Shown: positions 46,481 through 58,256 of the stretch, piece after piece
Layout: each line of letters begins with the position of its first letter
How positions within the stretch are numbered: the stretch's first letter is position 1
Source of the DNA: Diogma glabrata
Lineage: Eukaryota > Arthropoda > Insecta > Diptera > Cylindrotomidae
DNA: 64,000 bases
Direction: 5' to 3'
Assembly: GCA_963693315.1 (NCBI GenBank)
Contig: OY856187.1
Span: 76,391,394 to 76,455,393, forward strand
Notes under the pieces: generated by a model
Told to the model about the DNA's origin: nothing
Databases searched by the model: none
What the model saw: only the letters and a program-made list of their open reading frames with translations
Made by a program: the position numbers and the translations under genes

Positions 46481-46889
46481 AAGTTTTTTTTGTGTGAAGA
46501 TGTTGTCTAAGAACAAAATATTTATAGAATTCATAAAAATTCGATAATTTTTGTGAAATGAAGTACACATAGCAAAAATGAATCGTTGATTTCACAAATC
46601 ACACTAACTCCATTTCCATATGATGATGAGATGGCATGGCAAAAAATTATTTAACGATTACAAAAAATAAACATCAAACAAAAACTGAAGCAACTGTAGA
46701 AAATATTTTGTCTGCTTTTTCTGTTGAGAATATTTTATTTATCTCGTTTGTTTTTTCTCGTTTTCTTTCTAAACATTGAAATCATAATGAAAGAAAAACG
46801 ATGTTTAGGTTTCAAAAATTCAAAAACTTTGTCAAATGGGTGAGGTTTTATAAAGTTTGAATTGATTAAATCCTTTTCATTTTAATGTG
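46481..46889. other. AT-rich DNA, nothing recognised
   Basis: No gene or repeat seen. Confidence 0.5.
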
Positions 46890-47160
46890 TTACTAGGCTT
46901 GGCAATGTAAAGCCGACAGTGTTAACGAAAAATACGACTTATGCCCAGGATCGACGGATCTAATCCCAGTCAAGACTATATAGAGCCGATTTATAATACT
47001 GAAGTCTATAAGTTAGAGGTTTGAGCTAACATGATAAGTTGGTGTTAGGTGAGGTATCACAAAAGATCAGTAGACCTAAGCGTGACCTAAGCCTAACCTA
47101 AGCGTGGCATATGACTGCTTCTGTTCGTAACCTAGCCTATCCTGATATAGTGTTCATTTT
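46890..47160 (+). repeat. GC-richer repeat-like segment
   Basis: Stands out from its surroundings by composition (gcccaggatcgacggatcta, ggtgttaggtgaggtatcac). It ends in a short direct repeat: cctaagcgtgacctaagcc then taacctaagcgtggc (47081-47114). Probably a fragment of an unidentified element. Confidence 0.4.
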
Positions 47161-48917
47161 ATTGCGATACTTTTGTTAAATCATATAAAGTTTGAATGTG
47201 GTTTTAATAATATTGGCATCAAGGAGCTCAAATGGACGTCACGGGTTCTGTTAAAAGTTCAATTTGACGTATATCAAGGTTCGTTAACGCAATCTTTTTA
47301 AAAGTCCCATAGCATATAAAATCGCAAAACAAAGCTCTTTAGACATGATACTGATAAAACTTTTAGTACCTACCAAGCATGACTTATTTATGGTATTTCA
47401 ATTAAAAATTAATCCATACTTCTCCATGTAAAAAAATCAATAAAAGCCACTAAACAATTCATTACATAAATTCTTAAAGTTTCTCTAGACCAAGAAGCAT
47501 GTTTTATTTTCTTCAATTCTTTACTTATACTTCAAACAAAAAACATTATACAAAACTGATAAGAGAAAACCTTAAAAACCAACGAGAATAAAAACTCCAA
47601 TATATTACGTTCAGCTTTACAATAAATCAAACCATTTTATTTTTCTTATAATTTTCAATTAAAGTGAAACAAACAAAAAACCCAATAAATTGTAAACATA
47701 TATTAAGAAAAGTTTAAGAATTTTGGTTATTTTATAGTTTTGGTTTTCAATACAGCTTTAAGTCGATGTGTTTTTAGTTATTACTCGAATGCTAGAACAG
47801 TCAACACACAAAAAAAAAAAATTTGCAACGAGAAGAAAAATCAACAAAAATTTCAAAAAAGCTTTTTGTTGTGTTTGCTATCTTACATTTTCTTTTACTC
47901 TAGTTAACTTGTCAAAGTTCACAAAGTAAATGAAAAGCAAACAGGATGTTTCATTAAAACAAAAAAAAACGGGAAACTTTTTTATACATAGCTAGAGAAA
48001 TAGGAAAATATTTAAGTAGTTTTCCGGTGGACGAGAATTATGTTTTCATGAAATTGTTAAAATAGGATTTATTTTGCTTGTTTATGTTTTCGTCCAACAT
48101 ATAGCTTTCAAACAAAAAAAGGTTAATTTGTTAAAAGGATTTGGAAATGTTTGTAGCAAGAAAAAAACATAGTTTATAAATTATGGAATCTGCTGATTAG
48201 TTAGGAATTCGGTTTTATTTATTTGTCGTTAATGTAGACTTAAATGAAGCTTTAGACCGTAAAAAATTAAAACCGTAAAAAAATATTGAACGAAACGTTA
48301 ACGTTAGATCGTTGTTAGTCTTAATCTCAAATTTTGGATAACTGATATCATTATTTGACCCCACTATACCGAAAGTAAATTATTTTAATGCTACACTATC
48401 TTAACTCTGAACGTAATCGAATAAAAGATACAAAAACAAATTCGGAGAGTATGCAACAAAAATCACAGCAACATCTCTACAAAATTATATCTGTGTGCTT
48501 ATAGAAAGGAAAGTATAAAGTAAAAATATTTTCAGTTCAATCAGGCAGACCAGACCGTTAGAAGCATTTGAATAAATGTATATTGACGTTTTATGTTAAG
48601 CAAGGAGAATTTCTAGAGTAAAATTCATTTTTATAAGTTCAAGTCTTCCAGAATCGTATACGTTTCGAGATATAACTGAATTAACATCATGACAAGCTAC
48701 AACTTGTTCTTCTCAAACGTAGAATGAAACAAAAAAAATCCAAATATTTTAAGACTAGTCAGAGAAATATTAAAATTTAAGCAGACATTTGTTTTCTGTT
48801 AAAGCATTTCTTTTCAAGGGAAAGAAAATGGAAGAACGGAAATAATTATAAATCACACCCTGTCCACAGTAGGTATATAAATATTATTTAGCACAGTAGC
48901 TGACTAGACTTGTCTTC
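47161..48917. other. AT-rich DNA, no gene seen
   Basis: Nothing recognised. Confidence 0.5.
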
Positions 48918-49137
48918 AAATAATATTTTTATGAGTATAGAAACAGGTAGACAAGAAATGGGAGGGTGTCGTACAAAATATTTAAATTTTTTTTAAGGGC
49001 TAGAATAAAACCTCTCAACTTTAAGTGGCCGGGGCACGCCTTAGAAATGAACGATTGATTTCAAATTTTGCAAATAATATTTTTATGAGTATTGATACGA
49101 ATTGGGAGGGTGTCGTACAAAAAATTTAAATTTTTTG
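48918..49137 (+). repeat. Two copies of a short repeat, about 70-80 bp
   Basis: aaataatatttttatgagta ... gggagggtgtcgtacaaaa + tttaaatttttt at 48918-49000 and 49069-49137. The first copy has a 15 bp insertion (aacaggtagacaag). Confidence 0.8.
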
Positions 49138-50839
49138 GCCATTCTAAACATTAAAATATTTGTATACAAAACGCGATATATTCCAACAAAGTTAAATATT
49201 CGCTGGGTTGATGGATATATCTAATTTCAAATATTTTTCAAGCTTGAATTTTTAAACAGCACCAAATTCTGGAAGCGAATAAAAATACTTGGACCAATAA
49301 CGTCAGAATTTGCCTTATATACTTCCAAAACTACATAAAATAATCATTTATTCAAAACACACAAACTTTACAATTAATTCAAGTTTTACGACATTGAAGC
49401 TTCTAGCATTTTTATGTTCCTTCTTAAGCACCCAAAGTTTCTAAATTAAAAATTATGTTGCAAGCGTAAAATTTTATGTGAATTTTAATAGGCGGATGTG
49501 ATTTACGAGACAATTTATGCGCATACTTATTACTTAAAAAGTTAAATTAAAAACAGAATTTGATTAAAAAAATGCATTAAATTTTATATAGAATAAACTT
49601 TTGTATTAAAATTAACTTACATTAGTTTGAATGACATTTGTGTATCTGTAAGTATATAAAAGTTTAAAGTATTAAATTTTTATTAAATGTTTAACGATAT
49701 CGTGATTGTTTTTAAACCTGCACACTTTTTAACGAAAACAAATTTGAAAATCAAAATTACATTTTTACATTATCATAACGTATTAATTATGTAAATTATA
49801 TCATTTTTAAAATCTGTCATCTAATAAAACAAAACAAAAATTTTATATCAAAATATTTTAAACGAAATTACATCTCATTTATCAAACTCAGCAAATTTTT
49901 CAAATTATACCTTGTCATTTTCTTCATTCAAGAAAAACATAAAAAAATGTCCATTTAAAAGTTTTCGCCTTGGAAAAAAAAATTTATTATTTATCATCTT
50001 CAAAGTGAAAGATAAAGTAAAGAACTCAGAATGGTTTTTTATTTTCTTAAAACAAGTCAAATATATTTTACAGTTTAAGCAATTGAAAATATTAATTTAT
50101 TTAAATTTTTCTAAATTTAAAAAAATTAATTGTAATTTATCAATCGATTAGGAAAACTTAACAAAAAACTGTTGAAAAGAAACTGTCTTGATTTGTTATG
50201 TCAAATGGTACAGTGAATTTGAATAAATAGTTTCAATCGCCACGGACAATTAGTACATAATATTTTATCAAGCCCTAAGCACATGCAACGATAAACTGCA
50301 AAGATTTAAATAATGGGGAAATTTAAATTGAGTTATCTTTTACACACCGATAACAAAAATTTAAAACTAATGATTGTTCTCCACCAAAAATGTGACTTAT
50401 CTTTCTGTTTCTGCTCTCGTTGTTATTTTTCTATCGGACTATTTACATTTCTCGGATTTGATTCAAAACTTGTGAAATATTAAAATGTAACTTAAAAACA
50501 TTGGACAAACAGGAATGTAAAAAATTTTTTTGTGTTTATTTCGTCGTAAAATTTCGCAACACTGGTGTCGCAAGTAAAATTTGTGCTGAGCTTAATGAGA
50601 GTCTAAGAAAAAGATGGTTTATCGTAGATAAAGCATAAGAAACAAATTGATTTTATTTTTATAAAGTCAAACCTATAAATTGTCTACTATTTTTAACGAA
50701 ACATATTTCCATATCACGTTAAGCTAGAACGAAGCAATATTAAAGCGTCTAATGAGGACGAAAATCATTCGCATTGGACTGAAATTACGATATACGAAAA
50801 GCCCTTGCTCATTTAAAATCAATATGTTGTTTCTATAAT
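49138..50839. other. AT-rich DNA, no gene seen
   Basis: A 79-codon low-complexity frame at 49912-50151 is not convincing. Nothing else recognised. Confidence 0.5.
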
Positions 50840-51307
50840 TGTGACGCAGCAAAGTAAAATTCAAATATATAAATAAATCCGATTATTTTCTTTTAAATAA
50901 GGCATTTTTAACTCAAATGGCGTAACATTGATGTCAGAATTGTTTTTTTTCTTAAATGTTTATTAAATTCATACCAATAAGTAAAGAAAGAGGCAATTTA
51001 GGAATATTAGAATACGTTATCAAAATTCGAATTTACAGTTTAAGACTCTTTAACTGTAAATTATTTAGGGATTCTTATAGTTGACATGATATCCGAAAAA
51101 GTCTGAATAAAGAGTATTCTATATTGATTGTGTTAAACATATAATAATGATATGAAAAATATAATGTGATATAAAATATGTTATAATATAAACAAATGCT
51201 GAAGATAATAATATGGCGGATAAATTAATGGGGTATAAAATGAAAACATCACAGTTCACACCATATGTACGGTTTAAATACTATATTATATATAAATGAT
51301 ATAATTA
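50840..51307 (+). repeat. Left remainder of a tandem array unit, split by a retrotransposon
   Basis: Parallels 59040-59440 in order: ttaaataaggcattttta/ttaaataaggtatttta, gtaacattgatgtcagaatt/ttaacattgatgtcagaatt, tttaactgtaaattatttag/ttcaactgtaaatggtttag, tataatataaacaaatgctg/tataatataaacaaatacta, atggcggataaattaatggg/gtggcggataagttaatgga. The unit stops at the 5' LTR (51308) and its continuation resumes after the 3' LTR at 58538, just before a primer-site-like motif. Confidence 0.8.
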
Positions 51308-51587
51308 TGTTATGTATATTCCTAACTAAGCTTTGGTCAAATTCATCATAACAAATCCATATTGTGTTTTTAGTTCTATGATTTAAAGAACCTTATAAAT
51401 GTGCCTTTAAACATTTGTTCGCTCTATTATTGCTTTGTTCTGTCAGTGACAACAACAACAACATATAAATTATAATTGTCAAAAAATGAAGTGTATATAT
51501 TTCTAGAATTAAGTGTGTTGTTTTAATCAAGATCGAAATCTTCTACGAGAGATAGAAGGTAACCTCGCAGTTAACATAGATGCAACA
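51308..51587 (+). repeat. 5' LTR
   Basis: Begins TGTTATGTAT and ends GATGCAACA, i.e. TG...CA. Contains cagtgacaacaacaacaaca and gtcaaaaaatgaagtgt. Confidence 0.9.
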
Positions 51588-51588
51588 A

Positions 51589-51602
51589 TTGGCGACGAAG
51601 GT
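51589..51602 (+). promoter_or_regulatory. Putative primer binding site
   Basis: The sequence ttggcgacgaaggt lies one base after the 5' LTR end. TGGCGACGA-type starts are common at this place in insect Ty3/gypsy elements. I could not assign a tRNA. Confidence 0.5.
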
Positions 51603-51735
51603 AAACGAAGAAACATCATAAAATAAAAAAAATTCTTACAGAAAAAAAGTAAAAATCAGTAGTAAAATCAGTAATAATCAGTAAAAGTTTACAAAGTTAA
51701 ATAAATTATTTGATATTAAAAATATCGAAACGAAA

Positions 51736-52565
51736 ATGCCACAAATTGGTAAAATCGAGGATATGAACCTGGGGAAGATTTCGAATCGTATGTCGAACGA
51801 CTTCATATATAAATCCAGTCGGGAAAAATACTTTAATATTTTAAAAGCTATTGTTTCACAGGCAAGTCCGTCGAAAAGTCTTACGAAGATTTAGTCTAGG
51901 TTTTGAAGCAATGTTTCATACCAAAAGTAAATAAGCATGCGGAACGTTATAAATTTAACAAAGCCGTTCAAAAAGAAGGAGAGTCAATCGCTGATTTCAT
52001 CATCAAGCTAAAAGCGTTAGTCCGACCATGTCAATTCGGTGATTTTTTTTAACTAATGATTCGGAAAAAATGTCTGTACAGCGATAGAAGATGTGATCAC
52101 CGATCGTTTGATTAAAGGGTTGCGCGGTGAGGAGATTCAACGCGAGATATTAAATGTTTGATCAAATTTGTAATCAAGCGTTGAATATGGAAATGTCAGC
52201 AAGAAAAGCCAAAAATCTTCAACCACTACCACAGCATAAAGTCGGAAGTTCAAACAAGGGTGATGAAAGGTCAACCAAGATGGATGGTAAAAAATCAAAT
52301 CATTCTGGTTTAGGCCAATCGCATGGGCTAAGTCATCAACATGGGTCAAATCAGTCACATGGCTCAACATAAAGTTCAACAAGCAGTTATAGACGGAATT
52401 GCTCACTAATACCATATAGAAGTTCACGAAGGCATGGTCGTCATGGGTCTTATTCAAGAAAACGTACTTCTTGCTAACATTGTGGACGCCATCACAGTCC
52501 AACTCAATTTCCTGCGAGATGTTTTTCGTTTGGGAATGTTTTTCGTAACATAGGAGAGGATGCAC
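51736..52565 (+). pseudogene. gag relic (mag-like)
   Basis: First ATG at 51736 (MPQIGKIEDM). After a frame change come EDFESYVERLHIY and RYKFNKAVQKEGESIADFII + KLKALVRPCQFGDF, matching the R-x-x-F-x-x-x-x-Q-x-E-G-E-S-I-x-x-F-x-x-x-L-x-x-L-x-x-x-C-x-F-G block of this Gag. TDRLIKGLRGEEIQREIL is the G-L-R block. A Ser/His/Gly-rich linker follows (GLSHQHGSNQSHGS). Near 52470-52540, C-stop-HCGRHHSPTQFPAR is a decayed CCHC knuckle whose last Cys is Phe. Multiple frameshifts and stops. Confidence 0.8.
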
Positions 52566-52600
52566 ATCTAGAGTATGTCAAAATCGGGATTTTGGTGTAA

Positions 52601-52867
52601 ATGGTATATGGTATGGTAATATTGGACGATTCTCCAATTGAATTTGAAATTGATACCGGAACTTGCTGTTCAATTATGTCCAAAGATGAGTATTCAACAA
52701 AATTTCCACATTTAGTTTTAGAACCTAGTTTTAATTCCTTTTTGTTTGTTACAAGTCAAGCAATCGTAACATGTGGGAAAATCAATGTCAATGTAAAATT
52801 TCACGATTTTAAAAAACGATTGGAACTTATTATCGTGGATACATGCCACGTTTTTAGAGCATTCTGA
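52601..52867 (+). pseudogene. Aspartic protease (retropepsin) domain
   Basis: An 88-codon frame with IEFEIDTGTCCSIMSKDEYS: the DTG catalytic triad is intact but followed by Thr where Ala or Ser is usual (DTGT). Downstream, VTCGKINVNVKFHDFKKRLE and LIIVDT match the G-x-I-x-V-x-V-x-x-x-x-x-x-x-x-L-x-L-x-V-V part of mag-type proteases. The frame ends before the final catalytic-dimer region (usual G-R-D/N-W-L). Confidence 0.85.
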
Positions 52868-52878
52868 GTTGAAATTGG

Positions 52879-53751
52879 TTGGATGAGATCCAAACGGATT
52901 GGCGATCTAGCATTATGTCTGCTTCATCATCAGCCAATTTAATAACAAATTTGACATCAACTGACATTCCGGTTGAAAACAGGTTAGTGATGGATTCATA
53001 CATTTTAAATAATTTTCCAAGTATTTTAGAAAATCGGTTAGATCAACTGATTGTTGGTTTTGAAGCGGAGATAATTATACGGAGGATCAAATCACTCCAA
53101 TTTTTTACAAATCGTACTTAGTTCCTTTATAAAGTTAAAGGATCATGTTGAAGTGAAATTAAGGCGTCGGGTGGATATAAAAATTATAATTCCCACAACT
53201 AAGAGTCAATGGGCAGGTCCAATTGTCATTATGGCAAAGGCTTCGGATGACTTGAGGATATGTATGGATTGTCAAGTGACAATCAACGGGGCAATAGTGA
53301 TTATCCTTTACCTAATATAGAGGGAATTTTTGCTAGTTTGGCAAATTCCAAAGTTTTCTCTATAATTGATTTGTTCGGTGCATATCTACAGCTCTCAATA
53401 TCTGGATCTAGTCAACACTTTGTGATTATCAATACTCATAAGGTATTGTTTCAACACACCCGTCTACCGTTTGGGTTGTCAAGTGGCGCTATTATTTTCC
53501 AGTCTGTAATGGATCTTATTCTGGTAGGGTTAGAGTCAGTTTCTTGCCATCTGGATGATATCCTTATCGAAGGAGAAAACATTGAAGATGGTCAAAACAA
53601 ATTATGGACAGCGTTAGGCTGCTTAAATAAGCACAAGGTAAAAATAAATTTGTCGAAGTGTAAATGTTTACATTCCGTCAGCCGATGGAATTCGTCCAAA
53701 CGAAAGGCAAGTCAAAGCAACAGTGGAGCCTCCCAGTCCAAAGAATATTAA
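52879..53751 (+). pseudogene. Reverse transcriptase relic
   Basis: The N-terminal part is split over two frames: RRRVDIKIIIPTTKSQWAGP + IVIMAKASDDLRICMDCQVT. The central frame (53260-53751) continues DYPLPNIEGIFASLANSKVF, SIIDLFGAYLQLSIS, HTRLPFGLSSGAIIFQSVMD and CHLDDILIEGENIEDGQ. The catalytic Y-x-D-D box is H-L-D-D here (Tyr to His). KHKVKINLSKCKCLHSV is the N-x-x-K-C-x-F block. At least two frameshifts. Confidence 0.9.
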
Positions 53752-54229
53752 CAAATACAGTCGTTTCTGCGTTTAATAAATTATTGCAGTCGATTTTTAC
53801 TCAATCTGTCGTCTCGTCTAAATAAACTGTATAAATTATTGGGTAAAAATGTAAAGTTCGTTTGGTCCGAAATCTGCCAAAAATCGTTTGTATATTGTAA
53901 AAATTTAATTTTTAGCAATAATTTACTAGAATTGTATGATACAAAAAAACCAAGAGTAATATCAACCGATGCTAGCTAGTCCGTATGGTGTGGGTGCGGT
54001 TTTATAACACGTGGTCGATGGTGTTGAAAGATGGTACCTTTTTGCTTCCAGCACTTTATTATCTGCTAAAAAAAATTACTCTCAACTGCATAAGGAGGCA
54101 CTAGCCAAAGAGTTTTCATTAAAAAGGTTCCATAAATATATTTTTGTACGAGCAAACCGTAAAATTCACTCTTGCGATTCAAAAATTGTACATAAAGAAG
54201 GCCTTTTTTTCCTTTTTATATAACAATCC
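53752..54229 (+). pseudogene. RT-connection and RNase H N-terminal part
   Basis: Mixed frames give NKLYKLLGKNVKFVW and SYGVGAVL, then FASSTLLSAKKNYSQLHKEA and LAKEFSLKRFHKYIF, the F-A-S-R-T-L-x-x-A-E-x-N-Y-S-Q-L-x-x-E-A-L-A block of retroelement RNase H. The gene is interrupted immediately afterwards (DSKIVHKEGLFF) by the foldback at 54233. Confidence 0.85.
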
Positions 54230-54232
54230 TAA

Positions 54233-54422
54233 GGCCCGCTATACACTTGAGCTAAGCTATGCGAACTATGTTTTTTGTATATAACGTAATCAAATGGATG
54301 ACTATACACTTGAGCTAAGCTTATAGCTTAGCTCAAGTGTATAGTCATCCATTTGATTACGTTATATACAAAAAACATAGTTCGCATAGTTCGCATAGCT
54401 TAGCTCAAGTGTATAGCGGGCC
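54233..54422. mobile_element. 190 bp palindromic MITE inside the RNase H gene
   Basis: The two arms are inverted copies from ggcccgctatacacttgagc to its mirror gctcaagtgtatagcgggcc, meeting at a central agcttatagct. The word tatacacttgagctaagct occurs at both the outside and the inside of each arm, four times in all. The right arm has a 9-10 bp extra ttcgcatag. Flanks are taa on both sides, a likely TAA or TA target duplication. Confidence 0.9.
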
Positions 54423-54447
54423 TAAAAGTGAAATAACAATGCCTATA

Positions 54448-56739
54448 GTACATTATGATGCTAGGACGTAAAGCTAAAGATTTTGGACGGATGTGGAGTT
54501 TGTAAATCGAGGCGCTAGCCGAGATTTGCACCCACATTAAGTCCAAAATAGCTTACGTCCGTGCATCATATACTGTTTTTTATTCGCCGCAAGCAAAATA
54601 TTTAAAAAAAGTGTTTATTCTAGATTAAAATTATAAATTTGCATAAATTTGAAAATAAAAATATGTGGAACATGTAGCCTTTGACAAAATATTTGTTATT
54701 TTTCCAAATTATTGTGTAGCTATGACAACAAATGATAATAACCATTTTAATTGGATAATGAAATTTTTAATTTAAGGGTTGCTTTGATAAAAAATTTTTA
54801 TTTCTCATAGAATTTAGACAAATACAAATGCTTTTTACTTTTTTGGACGTAGCTATGACAACAAAATAAATAATTGAAAAGTGATACTTTAAGGCCGCAA
54901 ATCACAGTAACAAAGTAACACTTTAATATGTAGGCGAATATAAAAGTTATTATATTTCTATTATTTCGAAAAACTACTTTGATCAAATAATTTTCGAAAA
55001 AACATTTTACTATTTTGTGTAAATATATGTATTTTTATTTATGCAAATAATAAAAACCTTGTATGCAATTCAGGCATAAAGTATCTTTTTTGCTTTCGAG
55101 TGATTGTTTCTTTCGGCTAACGCCTCGAGCAACAATTTCACTCTCAAGCGGAAAAGACATACTTTGGGCCCTTAATACATATATGGCCACAAATTTAAAT
55201 TTTTAATCCAAAAAAGAGTACTTCAGCCGTTGCTGTACAAGGCTAAATTTATTATTACCAGTGTGGAGGTTCAGGAGACCACTTGGACTAATGTGAAAGT
55301 CTCAGGTGATTGACTGTTCCAACGGTGAGGGTACAAATGACCGGCTGAGTCACTTGTGGAGGGTGGTTTGAGTCACAACATCCAGCTGTGACAATTGTGG
55401 AAAAAGTTGTCGTCCGGTTAGGCCAATCGTGGTGAATAAAATGGTATTGAATGTGTCTAGAATACCGGTTGTTCCATTGTTGGTGAGTTTCTTTCCGGGT
55501 TAGTTAATGTTTCTGCTGTTATTATTCTGGCAGGATCTTCAATGTCACTCTACTCCTTCCGCAGTTTGACTAAATACGTAGATAAAGAAATGATATACGT
55601 GTACTCACTACTTGTGGTCCCTGGATGTGGATTCTCTTTTGAGTTGAAAAGAAACAATACAATTTCCTTTTACTAATTTATTTGACACTTTAATATGATT
55701 TTTGCTGGTAATTTGTTTGAACTAATTTTAAGGTATCACTTTTTCTAATGCGAATTTTGTTTGATTGATTAAACTTGGCTTTGTAATATATATATAAATA
55801 GCTTAATTTGTTATTAAACACTTTCTTTTCTTTTAATTGAATTTAATTTTTATTGAACACCACTTTTTGGAAATTTATATTCTTAGATATAAATTTCGTT
55901 GGAATAATTAAATTTGATTTTGAATTTTGAATTGAATTTTTATCGAAAACTTTTCTTGAAAGATTTCTATTCTTAAATATAAATTTTGTTAGAATAACTA
56001 CACTTGATGTTGATTAATTTTCTATCGAACACTGTGCTTAGGATTTTCTGTGAAACACTTTTCTCTTACTTAACTTTGGGCTTTTCTCGGACGTTGCTTT
56101 AAACTTTTCACGTTCCGGTTTCGATTTTGAAATAGACTCTGATTTACAATACAAATTTTCTATTATTTATAGGGAATTTTATTGTTGACGATTAATTAAA
56201 TGGAAATTATGTAAGTAATTTTTAATAAAATTATTTTTTATTCGCCTACATATTAAAGTGTTACTTTGTTACTGTGATTTGCGGCTTTAAAGTATCACTT
56301 TTCAACTATTTATTTTGTTGTCATAGCTACGTCCAAAAAAGTAAAAAGCATTTGTATTTGTTTAAATTCTATGAAAAATAAAAATTTCTATCAAAGCAAC
56401 CCTTAAATTCAAAATTTCATTATCCAATTAAAATAGTTGTTATCATTTGTTGTCATAGCTACACAATAATTTGGAAAAAATAATAAATATTTTGTCAAAG
56501 GTTACTTGTTCGACATATTTTTATTTTCAAATTTATGAAAATTTATAATTTTAATTTAGAATAAAGAACTTTTCTTAAAATATTTTGCTTGTGGCGAATA
56601 AAAAATAGTATATGATGCACGGACGTAAGCTATTTTGGACTTAATGTGGGTGCAAATCTCGGCTAGCGCCTCGATTTGCAAACTCCACATCCGTCCAAAA
56701 TCTTTAGCTTTACGTCCTAGCATCATAATGTACTATTGT
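54448..56739. mobile_element. Long-TIR foldback element, about 2.29 kb
   Basis: Left TIR about 54448-54945 and right TIR about 56240-56739 are inverted copies (gtacattatgatgctaggac at left; gtcctagcatcataatgtac at right). Both contain ggcgctagccgagatttgc / gcaaatctcggctagcgcc, ttgtcatagctac and gtaacactttaatatgtagg. Outer flanks are TA on both sides. The interior (54946-56239) is non-coding: a GC-richer segment at 55250-55560 and a diverged roughly 115 bp tandem pair (55845-56030, around aaatttatattcttagatat / gatttctattcttaaatata). No transposase. Confidence 0.9.
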
Positions 56740-57005
56740 TGATTTCAGGGGTTTTAGTTTTACTTTAATATATTGGGTAATTCTTTAATTATTGATATTT
56801 CTCAATAATTGATTTATTTGGGGTTTTATTTATGTTAAATTTTTTATTGAAAAAATTATTTTGTTGATTTAAGGGATTTATAAATTGATTTTGTTTTTAC
56901 TTTAGTATATTGGGTAATCTTTTAATTATTGATATTTCTCAATAATTGATTTATTTAGGGTTTTTGTTTATTTGGTGATTCTAGTTGATTTTTATTATGT
57001 AGGAA
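56739..57005 (+). repeat. Tandem duplication, about 135 bp unit
   Basis: ttgttgatttcaggggtttt ... attgggtaattctttaatta + ttgatatttctcaataattg is repeated from 56872 with few changes. It directly abuts the right end of the 54448 foldback and separates it from the resumed RNase H sequence. Origin unclear. Confidence 0.85.
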
Positions 57006-57241
57006 ATGTAAAGTGTTGGTTACACTGAAACTGTTTAAGATTAGGGCGGTTTAGACTTGAATTTTTATTTAGATTGGAATCTTTATGTTGTTATGTTGTT
57101 TGGGGTATTGATTGATTGGTTAGGATTGGTTAGATCGAATGCTGGGGATGTTTGTTGAGCTATATTTGTTACTTGGATTTGGGTTTTAAAGAGATATTGA
57201 GAACTTAAAAATATGAAATTGTTAGTAAGTTTGGAGTTTGT
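57006..57241. other. G/T-rich spacer inside the retrotransposon
   Basis: No readable protein. It may be decayed RNase H sequence or filler added with the tandem duplication. Confidence 0.4.
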
Positions 57242-57508
57242 TTGAGAATGTTTGGGCATTGGTTTAATGTCTTGTATTTGTTAGCGATATGTAGTGGTTT
57301 GGATCCACTACACCAGTTAGAATATAGAAAGGGATCTCAAATGGGTAATGCAGATGCCTTGTCGAGATTGCCTATTCAAGATAGTACAGGCATTGAAGAA
57401 AACAGTTGCATTAAAGTTTTAAATATGTCCGATGAATTCCCCTTAGATGTAGAAAAAATTTCGGCCGAAACCAGTAAGGATTCGGTGTTGTCCATAGTAC
57501 AAAAATAG
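57242..57508 (+). pseudogene. RNase H C-terminal end and spacer
   Basis: An 88-codon frame containing HQLEYRKGSQMGNADALSRL + P, the Y-R-x-G-x-x-x-x-N-A-D-A-L-S-R-L-P end of mag-type RNase H, then an acidic linker (EFPLDVEKISAETSKDSVLS) as in relatives before the integrase. It re-joins the product interrupted at 54229. Confidence 0.85.
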
Positions 57509-58000
57509 GTCAGATTGGCAGTTTTTGGTGAATGTTTTTGGTTGATGAGTTTTTGGTTGATGATGTACCTGGAGATATGCAGGATCGCATTAATCGGTTT
57601 TTATCTCATCAGAACAATACGCCCAGTGCGGTTACAAAAAAATCACTAAAATGAACGGATTTTCTCATCAAAAATGAAAACCTTGCTTGATCTGATTAAT
57701 CCAAATAAATTTTACTCTGATAAACACAATAATAACAATAAAATTGAAAATCGGTCGAATAAAGAAAAAATTAGTGCTCGTCATAGTAAAAACAAAACTG
57801 ATTTTAAAACAGATGTAAAAAAATTTCAAGAAGGAGAAGGGATTTTAAAACGTTTGTTTACAACTACATATTTGATTAATGTATTTGATAATGTCGGTAT
57901 GGTGCATTTTAATCAATTACGTAAATTAAATTTATCTGATAATTTGCATCCATCGTTGCATGTTATTCCAAAGTATGTGTCTTTTAAAGACAAGCCATGA
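57509..58000 (+). pseudogene. Integrase C-terminal remnant
   Basis: About 57580-57660 reads DRINRFLSHQNNTPSAVTKK + SPK, the F-L-x-x-Y-R-N-T-P-x-x-x-T-x-x-S-P block after the catalytic core. The 108-codon frame at 57674-58000 continues LLDLINPNK and EGEGILKRLFTTTYLINVF + DNVGMVHFNQLRKL, the C-terminal G-x-x-x-K-R-x-G-x-x-x-Y-x-V...H-x-x-Q-L-R module. The H2C2 finger and the D,D-35-E core are absent: a deletion joins the RNase H spacer to the core's end. Confidence 0.8.
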
Positions 58001-58240
58001 ATTGATAAGTCTCTGATTTCTGAAAGACAGAACTAACAAATATAGTAGTAGCACAGGTTCTGAGTTGAGAAGATTGAAACGGGTTCGACGTTCTCCTGAT
58101 CGTTTTAGTTATGAATGATCATATAGAAATAAAATATTCTAATTTAAATCAAATGTGTTTGTTACTATTATATATATGTATTTTAAACTGTGAGTACATT
58201 ATTATTAATAATTCTTTTTATTGTTAAAAGTGAACCAAAT

Positions 58241-58256
58241 TTTTGGGGAGGGAAAT
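58241..58256 (+). promoter_or_regulatory. Polypurine tract
   Basis: ttttggggagggaaat lies directly before the 3' LTR, the standard place for the plus-strand primer. Confidence 0.85.

Noticed and set aside
52137..52565. A 142-codon minus-strand gene
   Set aside because: It is the antisense of the gag relic of the plus-strand mag-like element.
54946..56239. A solo LTR nested in the long-TIR foldback
   Set aside because: The GC-richer part followed by AT repeats suggested it, but no TG...CA ends or second copy could be found.
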